A stretch of DNA of 64,000 bases from Rhizophagus irregularis (taxonomy: Eukaryota > Glomeromycota > Glomeromycetes > Glomerales > Glomeraceae): contig NC_089439.1 in the NCBI RefSeq assembly GCF_026210795.1, forward strand, positions 4,836,001 through 4,900,000, written 5' to 3'. This document shows, in pieces, positions 56,106 through 64,000 of this stretch. The position numbers and the translations under genes are program-made. How positions within the stretch are numbered: position 1 is the first letter of the stretch; the number at the start of each line of letters is the position of its first letter. The notes below the pieces were generated by a model. It was not told the DNA's origin, did not search any database, and saw only the letters and a list, made by a program, of their open reading frames with translations.

Positions 56106-57109
56106 AATAAGAAAGCATTCCCTCGCAAATTTCTGTTTCACGTGATTTTTTTTTTAAAAATTAAATTGATTTTCATTTTTTATCTCTTTTTTAGTCTCAC
56201 TTTTCGAATGAAATTTAACCACAAATTCTGGTGAAATTTGTAAAATTTTTCTTGATTACACAAGGAATTGATATAAACACATTTTATTGCAACGTCAATC
56301 TTTTTTTCTACATACAGTACAAGCATACTATATGCTGTCATAATTATTGTGCCTTTTGAAAAAAAATCAGGAATTCGAACTAAAAAATCCCTATTCTCAT
56401 TAAATATGAAATTAGAACCAAAGGGAATTTATATAATCCATTCAACCCAAAATTGTTTACAGCACTATGGTCTTTTGAGAAATGAAAAAAATCACGTGAC
56501 CCTAGTAGTTACACGTGAATTAATAAATACGTTAGCCATTTGTGGCTTGCTAGTGTAACTTTCATTCAAAATACGTCACTTCCTTCACCATTACGAATTT
56601 GCAAAATTATTAATTATAATTTCATTTTAAAAGAAAGTCACAAATAAAACAAGATATATATATAAATCTTTATAATTGTATTAAAAATGATATTAAACGT
56701 ACGGTCAATTAGCATAAGTAATGTAGCTAAAATAATGTCCTACGATTCGCTCATAACTAACCTTCATAACGTTAATGCAATGGCTAAGTTGTGTAAAGCT
56801 TTTAAAATTATTGCAAATTTGTCCTCTGGATTTAATTACAAAAACACAAATTAAGCGAAATTCTTACCAAAAAAAAAAAAATTAAAAATAATTTTAAATA
56901 CGATCCTCCTTTGCAAGTATCAACATACGTCACCCATGCCGTACGTCACTATGCCGTCAATGCCGCAGTTAATATGCGTAGTAATAACTGTATAATATTG
57001 TACTAATGCAAATACAGACGTACCAATAAAAAAAAGAGAAGTCGGCTAAAATTATCATGCAGAATTTTGCATATAACATTATTACTTAGGAGATGATTTT
57101 CGTTTATAG
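56106..57109. other. Gene-free stretch
   Basis: Contains CACGTG sites near 56139, 56493 and 56513. The frame 56349-56558 has no recognisable domain. Confidence 0.3.
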
Positions 57110-57300
57110 AGCTTGTTATTATTAGAAAAAAATTAGAAAAAATTTCTGAAAGATTTATTATATTTATAATTATTAAAAAAAAAAATTGGAAAATTTTATT
57201 TATACTATACCTTAATACCTGTCATATGTATTATACCAATCTATTGTTATTATTGGAAAAAAAAATTAGAAAAAAAAATTCTGAAAGTTCTATACATCAC
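57110..57300. repeat. Decayed repeat AGAAAAAAATTCTGAAAG, left part
   Basis: TTATTAGAAAAAAATTAG, TTCTGAAAGATTTATTATA and GGAAAATTTTATTTATAC recur at 57120-57200 and 57245-57290, and again at 58370-58640. The MULE-like element at 57461-58057 lies between the two parts. Confidence 0.55.
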
Positions 57301-57460
57301 TAAATTTTTAGGGTATTCAATATTGCACAAATAACAAATACTTAAATTTCACAAAATTTATGCAATATAGTTAACAATATTATATATGTAATTTTTTGTA
57401 CAAATTTTTTACAATATATTACATAGAAAATTACTCAATAGTATATTATATATATTAAAT

Positions 57461-58057
57461 GGGTCTGGTTAATCATATTACCGACAATCATTTTACCGAC
57501 AAAATAATAATATAATTTTAAATATGTAATAAAATAAATAATATAGAAATAGTTATTTATTTATTTTGTTATTGTTTATTTATTATTATTTAAATAAAAC
57601 TTTTATTATATTATTAATTGAAATAATATACAGTACATTATTATATTCAATTAGCATTTTGAAATACTCTAGGATGCTTACGAAAAAAGCAAATTATATA
57701 AACTAAATTAAGAAAATAATTAAGAACAATTCTAAGTACAATATATTATGAAGCTGAAATAAATTTTTTAAAAAATAAATTTGATAAAATTAAATATTAA
57801 ATTCAAGCTATTTTATTATATATGTTATATATTAATCAATTTTTATTTTATATATTATGGTAAATTCTTTTATATTAAATATGTATTTTAATTTTCATAA
57901 CTGAAGTGGGTAGTGAAACTGTAAGTGTTGATGGTAAAATGAGTGTCGGTAAAATGAATGTCTGTAAAATGTACCTGTCGGTAAAATGATTGTCGGTAAT
58001 ATGAGTGTCGGTAAAATGATTGTCGGTAATATGATTGTCGGTAATGTGAACGGGTCC
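57461..58057. mobile_element. MULE-like non-autonomous element with subterminal repeats, 597 bp
   Basis: Flanked by the exact 10-bp direct repeat TATATTAAAT (57451-57460 and 58058-58067), a length typical of Mutator-like elements. Ends GGGTCTGGTTAATCATATTA and the inverse of GGACCCGTTCACATTA are imperfect inverted repeats. Next to them stand tandem TTACCGACAATCATTT units: two on the left and about seven on the right in inverse sense (GTCGGTAAAATGATTGTCGG). Such clusters usually bind the transposase. The minus-strand open frame with repeated HITDNHFTD is a by-product. The target repeat lies in AT-rich DNA, so chance is not excluded. Confidence 0.72.
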
Positions 58058-58369
58058 TATATTAAATATGCAAATAATGTGCATTTTCAGGGTGTGCAAA
58101 TCAGTTTTTTCCTACACGAAATTTTGCATATTTTCTACACGTAAAAAATTTCCTGATGTAGCGATCTACTGGCATTATTAAAATAGTAGTGACCTCAAGG
58201 ACAGGACTGCGCACATGCCAATAGCCTCATAGGGAACGTTAGAAGGACACCATGACTCTTAGTTGAAATGTGCGGCCTAACCGTACACACTAATTCACCA
58301 TGATGCAGTCCAACTACGCAAAATAAATCAGAAATTTTAAAATCTCAATAATCCAATATTCTGACAAGT

Positions 58370-58640
58370 ATTTAGAAAAATTTCTGAAAGATTCTGTTAT
58401 ATCTATACAATCTATTTTATTAGAAAAAAAAAAATTTAGAAAAAATTACTGATCTATTGACATAATTAGCCTAGTCTAGTAAAATATTTACAATAAAATA
58501 TATATAGAAAATTTTATCTGTCTTACGTATTATACCTATTATTAGAAAAAAATTTAAAAAAAATTCTGAAAGATTTTATTATTTATAACGATCTATTGGC
58601 ATTATTAAAATAAAAATCGGAAAATTTTATTTATACAATA
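58370..58640. repeat. Decayed repeat AGAAAAAAATTCTGAAAG, right part
   Basis: Units with TTTCTGAAAGATT, TTATTAGAAAAAAA, GATCTATTGGCATTATTAAA and GGAAAATTTTATTTATAC continue the array seen at 57110-57300. Confidence 0.55.
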
Positions 58641-58779
58641 GTAGTTATTCATTATTTTATAGGATGAGGCACAAGAAAGTTTTAAATTTATTTATTTTGA
58701 AATTTTCTTCTGGATCGAAGTCACATGTTAAAAAATATGTTAATAGTAAATTAAAAGATCGGCAAATGTGCTATTAACC

Positions 58780-59110
58780 AAAAAAGATCTGCTAGTATGT
58801 AAAAAAGATCGACAGAGCTAATAATAAAACCTATTAACGAAAAAAGATCTGCTAATGAAAAAAGATGGTAAAGATGGTAATAAAAAAATACCAATCTTCT
58901 ATTGAATAAAAAAGATCTGCTAATTTTAAATTAGAAAAATTGGTATTAAAAAAATAGCAAAGTTAGTATTTAAAAAATACCAATCTGTCTATTAACGTAA
59001 AAAGAAATTGCCAATTTAGGCAAAAATCTACCACTTACAGTAATTTTAAAATACATGAGTTGGTATTTAAAAAATAGCAGGAGTTGGGTATTTAAAAAAT
59101 ACCTATCTGC
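58780..59110. repeat. Short repeats AAAAAAGATCTGCTA and GTATTTAAAAAATAC
   Basis: AAAAAAGATCTGCTA occurs at about 58782, 58838 and 58908; palindromic GTATTTAAAAAATAC-like blocks occur at about 58966, 59062 and 59089. A loose array with no unit boundary that I can fix. Confidence 0.5.
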
Positions 59111-60136
59111 GCCATACCCTATAAAAAGATTTTTAATACCCATTTTTGGCGAAGTAAAATCAGATAAAATTCGGATAAAGCCGGCGCTAACTTTAAATAT
59201 CATTGTTGACTGCCAATCATTCTCAAATCTGTTTAATGCGTGCATTAGAAAAAGTTTATTTATTATTGTATATGTTATAAAAATGTGGCGCGGTTTTGGA
59301 CAAGCATTTTCTGATTAATAATCACGAATTCAATTTGGGCAAATAAAAGTACACTTTTTTATTTATTTATTTGTCATATATTCGGAGTATAATTATTCCT
59401 CAAACAAACATATTACCCGTAGTCTTGACAGATATACTATATAAATAAATTAACACGTAAATAACTAAAAAATAGGAGGTCTGCGAGATACATAATTGAA
59501 TTTTATTTTCTTATGAAAGATATTTGGTTAGTTCGTTAAATTGCATTAATCAATGTTCCGTGTACGTGTAAGATTACTAAGACTTTATTTTTTGAATAAA
59601 AAAATAAAGAAAAAAGAAATAGATTTTTATACTCTTTATATATATTCCATAATTACTCATTAGGCGTAAAAATTAATCATAATAGTAAATAAAATCAATT
59701 GTAACGGATCTCAAAGTGAATCTAAACTATTTTTATATCCTTTATTTATTTTTTACTGTGCCTAACTGTGCCATGCCTTTTCTATTTGGAAATAAATGAA
59801 TGAATTAGTAATACAAAATTTACGAATAGAATTTTCTTTAGAAAATAGAATTCTAGTAAACAATAATTTTTGGAAATTTCATTGTAATACATAATTTGTT
59901 CTGTTTTTTTTCGAAAAAAAGAAAAAGAGAAGCATCCTTTAGATTGCACAAAAGAATTCTTTACTTCCTTTTTCTTTGATTGTACAATGAAATTGATCTA
60001 AATTTCTTTAATATTGATGATGATAAAAGACGGAAAACAAAGACCGAAGACGCACACATGAGTCAGTCTTAAAAAAGCAAAATTGCGCAGTACGCAGAAA
60101 TTCTGGGAACAATAAATATACTCTTTCTTCGCTATA
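59111..60136. other. Gene-free stretch upstream of Myb2
   Basis: 59140-59260 holds higher-G+C sequence (AAAGCCGGCGCTAAC, TGACTGCCAATCATT) with open frames on both strands, probably a transposon remnant. The rest is AT-rich. Confidence 0.35.
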
Positions 60137-60807
60137 ATGTGGAAAAAAAAAGCTAAAATGGGAGGAAAAAAAGGTCCACTTTTCACTAAAGAGGTATGTT
60201 GAAGTAGTAATTAAAGGGAAATAACAATTTCTTTTTTTTTAAAAAAAAAACACTAAAATGTTCTTTTACAGGTCGATAATATTATTATAGAGTTAATGAA
60301 GAAATGTGGGAATCTACCTAAACCTTATGTAAAGGTTCGTGAAGCTATCCCACAATATACTTCAAAGCAAATACGTCAACGGTAAGTCATAAATATACAG
60401 TATTTCTGTATGTACAATATATATTTTGTTTTTAAGAATACTTACTAATTATTATTCATTATTCAGTTGGATCAGTCGACTCGATCCACGTCGTAAGTAA
60501 AAAATTAACTTTCGTTGTAATTTTAATCATTTTAATAATTTAATCTTGATGATTTCTTTTTTCTCTAATTCTAGTTTGTCGTAAATATCTTGATGATGAT
60601 GAAAAATCATTTATCGTCCAATGGGTCGAACATAATCAAGAACCGAATGGTACAATTCATTGGAAGGATTTAATTAATGAAATTGAACATAAATTTGGAA
60701 ATTTGCGCTCCGAAAATACAATTAAAAATTTTTGGAACCAAAGGAAAAGAAGGATTTTTAGAGATATATATTTAAATACATATAATAATTCTATAATTTT
60801 ATTATAA
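60137..60807 (+). CDS. Small Myb/SANT-like protein (Myb2), 141 aa
   Basis: Four exons: 60137-60193, 60272-60381, 60467-60492 (26 nt) and 60575-60807, all with GT-AG introns; the sum is exactly 142 codons. The first module runs KKGPLFTKE + VDNIIIELMKKCGNLPKPYV + YTSKQIRQR + WISRLDPR. The second runs DDDEKSFIVQWVEHNQEPNG, IHWKDLINEIEHKFGNLRSE and NTIKNFWNQRKRR. Intron positions and phases equal those of the genes at 24691 and 62681. It lacks the repeat tail of Myb1 and ends soon after the basic RKRR. The first ATG (60137) is used; a second one (60158) would remove only seven residues. Probably nuclear and DNA-binding; target unknown. Confidence 0.87.
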
Positions 60808-61710
60808 TCAATTTTATTATTTTTTTTATGTGAAATGATTCCTAGCGAAAAAATGAAATAGTTATGATGGAAAAACTAATCTTTTTTTTACGACTGGTGG
60901 AAATATGAATTTTATACATGGTCATCCGGCATTTAGATAATAACAGCCTAAATGATGAGGTTACGTTATTGATTGGTTAAGGAAAACGATATATTTTATT
61001 TATTTTAATAGTATTTAAATTAAAAATATGTGATAATACGCGTTATGTTCTAAAATACTTCATAGTGTATAGTTAAAATCATTTTACAAAATACCAAAAT
61101 ATTTTTTAAAGCTTATAAATTTTATATCCCAAATGTATGCGAAATAAAAATTGACAATTAACATGTAAAAATTTGTAAAAAAAAACAAAAAAAAAATATA
61201 TTAAGTATTATGTATAAAATAAATCTTTAAATATTTGTTATAATGTCGACTTCAAAAAATAGGAACCACCAAAAATAATTAGACATTCGTGAAGGTTTAA
61301 TATAAATTATCCTTTTATGTTAAGTATGTACAGAAAATTGGTATTACAGCCAGGGCATTTTTTCTTGGACTATATTGTAGATCATTTAGATCATTTAAGG
61401 TGAATACTCGGGAACGTGATTAAAGCAGACGATTGTTTTTAGAATTGAAGGAAATTCTAAATAGAAAGTCGTTCGAAATTGGTAAATATGAATAAAAACT
61501 TGAAATCTTCATGTCCGTTTATGTAAATTTTTATTTACACTATAAACTAAATCTTTCATTTTTCTCTCTGACACAAAAATATGAGTCTTGACGCCAAGTT
61601 GGGGTGTGCTGTAAGCAAAAATATATCTAGTAGTTATATTTAGTAAAATTTATTTACTATTGGATTTTTTCTTATATATATATATATATAATATATATAT
61701 ATTTGTGATT
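60808..61710. other. Gene-free stretch with TA microsatellite
   Basis: Only AT-rich DNA, with a (TA)n run at about 61673-61703 and GTTGGGGTGTGCTGT near 61600, nearly the inverse of a block at 10561. Confidence 0.4.
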
Positions 61711-62025
61711 TAATTAATTTTCTAAGAAGTTTCCCATTCAAATTGATGCAATTCCCTACCTTAAACACTCTGAATTCTTTTCTCAATATTGTGAAAAATG
61801 TTCCAAACAATTACATCTTTCAGTAACAGAATGCTTTTTCCAATAAAAAAAGTATTCAAGTTTCAACAATAATACGTATAGTTTTTTCTTTAGTATTTTT
61901 TCGAAAAGAAGTGGTGTCATGTTATTAGATATTCTTTAACTTTTTAAATTTTTATTTGAATCCTAATTGGATGCAAAATTGTTAAAAGAGATTTTTTTTT
62001 AAAGAAAATTCCAGAACATAATTTT
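61711..62025. repeat. Dispersed repeat, copy B
   Basis: Colinear with 10111-10480 (shared TTCTAAGAAGTTTCC, CCAAACAATTACATCTTTCA, TTTTCCAATAAA). Interrupted frames on the minus strand. Identity unknown. Confidence 0.6.
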
Positions 62026-62680
62026 GAATTAATAAGTCAATAGTACGCCTCACCGCCTACGTGCATTAATCTTGACCCACTTGTATTCTATATAAAAAAC
62101 AGTTAAAGTATTGTCAATCGTCACACAAGCCAGATTTAACATAGTTTTACCGATCTTCATTGGCTTAACCTTTTTTGTAATTTTTGTAAATTTAAAACGG
62201 TAGCATTAGTAATCAATTAATTTCAGTACGTCATTGTATAACGCATAATACGATTTATGCATGTATAGGCAAAATTATGTGCCGTAATTTATTATATCTA
62301 TTTTTGTATTGAAATTAATTATGTTGAAAAAACCGAAATACTATAGTTTCGGTATTAAAATTTTCCGCAAAACTTCATTATTATATTACCAAAAAAGAAG
62401 AAGGGATTAAAACTTTCTGCAAGCGATTCGGTTTAGCGGCATAACATGGAATTCGAATGCAGTTACCCGACAAGTTTGTTTTGCCGAATAAATTAATCTA
62501 ACCAAAATTAAATTTAATTGTCAAAATCAAAATTTTGTGATAGAAAATTTTTAAAATGATTTTATTCTATGGTTGAATATTAAAATTTGATTTTGTAATT
62601 AATTATAAAATAATTTAATACATTTAATAATTATAATTGCATTCAAATGAGAATATTATCCCGGAATGAGTCATATTGAT
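62026..62680. other. Convergent intergenic stretch
   Basis: Between Myb2 and Myb3; no gene recognised. Confidence 0.35.
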
Positions 62681-63399
62681 TCAATTTTTTGATTCTTCAT
62701 CTTTAATTGTTCGTTCAAGTTGTCTTTTTTTTACATTCCATATATTTTTAAGTCCATTTAATGAGCGAAATTTTCCAAATTCTTTTTCTATTTCAGGTTG
62801 TAAAAATTTCCATTGTATGTTGCCACCATTTGATTTTTGATGGTTTTCAACCCATTTATAAATGTATTCTTTCTCGTCACGAGTGAAAGGTTCGTGGTCA
62901 ACTAAATAAAAAACGTTAATTTAAACGTAATTTTTTTTAAAAAAAAAGATAAAACAGTTAATTTAGACGTAATTTCTTTTTTTTTTTAAAAAAAAAGATA
63001 AAAAAAATATTGTAAACTCACGATGTGGATCAAGCATATTCCACCAACTATATTATAAAATTATTTTTAGTTTATTTTATGAAAAAGAATCTTTTCTAAC
63101 AAAAACAGCTTCAGTCGTTAATAACTTACTAATTACAAATTGCTTTTGGTTCATAACGATTCTTTAATTGTTTGCTTAACTGTACGAAAGGATTTTTAGG
63201 ATTTTTTCCGCGTTTATTCCATTCTTTCATATAATTTATAATAATTTTCTTGTCCTAAATAAAAGAAAAAAAAATTCAATATGAGAAAAAAAAATAAATA
63301 ATTAAATAAATTCGATTAATATAATACGAATAAATTAATTTGTCGTACGTCTGAATTTATAGTTTTGTTTATGTTATTCCTTCTCTCTATTTTCTTCAT
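62681..63399 (-). CDS. Small Myb/SANT-like protein (Myb3), 140 aa
   Basis: Four exons on the minus strand: 63399-63349, 63254-63130, 63047-63022 (26 nt) and 62901-62681; introns are GT-AG and the sum is exactly 141 codons. First module: DKKIIINYMKEWNKRG, NPFVQLSKQLKNRYEPKAIC, NYWWNMLDPH. Second: EPFTRDEKEYIYKWVENHQK, IQWKFLQPEIEKEFGKFRSL, NGLKNIWNVKKR, ending IKDEESKN. The structure equals that of Myb2, which faces it tail to tail 1.9 kb away. The most diverged of the three paralogs. Exon 1 (MKKIERRNNINKTINSD) is the least certain part, as it rests on phase and splice sites alone. Confidence 0.82.
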
Positions 63400-64000
63400 T
63401 TTGTGATAAAAAAAATGTTTTAGTTGTTACTCTTCGTTTGAAAAAATTTATTCATTCAATTTATATTTAAATTTGTATTCGCGTTGCGTCAGTTAGTATA
63501 ACATTATTAGATTCAACTAATAATTATAATGCTATGCAGATAGTTGCATGATTTAAACTGACAAATATAAATAAATAAATGTATGCATTAATGCAACATA
63601 TACATTAAAAAGTGCAGCATGACCTTTTGATTGTCTTTAAGCTTTTTTTGATTGTATTAAATTTTTAAAAAAGCATTTATTTTTGCCAAAATTTTCTCAA
63701 AGGAAATAATAAATAAGATAAGAAAAACAAAATGGAATTTCTCATCCTTTAATATAAATAAATAAGTAAATGTGAATGAAAAAAATGATGAACAAATTAA
63801 AAGATATATGAATGTATTTTTATATATAAATGCAGTCAGTATAATTACATATAACTTTGTCTTATCAAATTTAAAGGTACGTTATTTTTTTTTCATTTAT
63901 TATATGGAGAAAAAAGGCCAATGAAGTGCCGATTATACTATTTTATTTGCATATTCTAGAAAATTTTCTCATTATAGTTACAAAAATGCTTTAGCCTTTT
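63400..64000. other. Right-edge stretch
   Basis: AT-rich; nothing recognised apart from possible promoter DNA of Myb3. Confidence 0.3.

Noticed and set aside
57875-58099. Minus-strand frame with repeated HITDNHFTD
   Set aside because: Translation of the element's subterminal DNA repeat.
59055-59318. Overlapping frames on both strands
   Set aside because: Both are open by chance in a transposon-like remnant; neither has a domain or splice support.

Overview
The window reads as nuclear DNA of an arbuscular mycorrhizal fungus, most likely Rhizophagus irregularis or a close relative. This rests on very high A+T, short GT-AG introns and gene families known to be expanded in Glomeromycotina: a TKL/Sel1-type kinase, BTB-BACK-TLDc, F-box/LRR, MATA-HMG, Myb/SANT-like proteins and cytochrome P450. 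There is no operon structure and I saw no tRNA or rRNA gene. The species assignment is inference.

Layout. 0-4.5 kb: 5' end of a P450 gene running off the left edge, a 233-bp Tc1/mariner-type MITE, a 535-bp foldback element and a decayed second P450 with the same promoter sequence. 6.0-8.6 kb: a seven-exon kinase gene broken in exon 1 by a 283-bp PIF/Harbinger-type MITE and again by 3' frameshifts. 9.8-10.5 kb: a third P450 remnant and a repeat seen again at 61.7 kb. 11.8-14.4 kb: a minus-strand retroposon with target-site duplication (TSD) and A-rich tail, coding for a protein without visible reverse transcriptase motifs. 15.2-15.9 kb: an aldo/keto reductase pseudogene. 16.6-24.6 kb: a complete, apparently very young LINE with two intact ORFs, a poly(A) tail of about 37 nt and a perfect 20-21 bp TSD. 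24.7-26.6 kb: a Myb/SANT-like gene whose C-terminus is a tandem array of a 14-residue unit carrying FKSE.

26.7-39 kb is gene-poor and holds fragments: a kinase tail, an unrecognised decayed coding region, a PD-(D/E)XK-nuclease-like pseudogene and two copies of one PIF-type MITE family. 39.3-51.3 kb carries an intact F-box gene, a long run of AT-rich and simple tandem repeats, a pogo/Tc1-type element, a second F-box gene with a frameshift, an intact BTB-BACK-TLDc gene, a foldback-like PIF-type MITE and a stub of a second BTB gene. 53.3-64 kb carries a MATA-HMG-box gene with an altered core residue, a dimeric satellite with alternating 129/109-bp spacing, a MULE-like element with 10-bp TSD, and two small Myb/SANT-like genes facing each other.

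The genes do not form a pathway. The window is a record of gene-family birth and decay driven by transposable elements. Intact genes: the P450 as far as visible, the LINE ORFs, Myb1, F-box1, BTB-TLDc, HMG, Myb2 and Myb3. The strongest candidates for something undescribed are the 2.5-kb ORF-bearing retroposon, the FKSE array protein with its three-member family sharing a 26-nt microexon, and the 238-bp dimer satellite. All coordinates and counts were read by eye.
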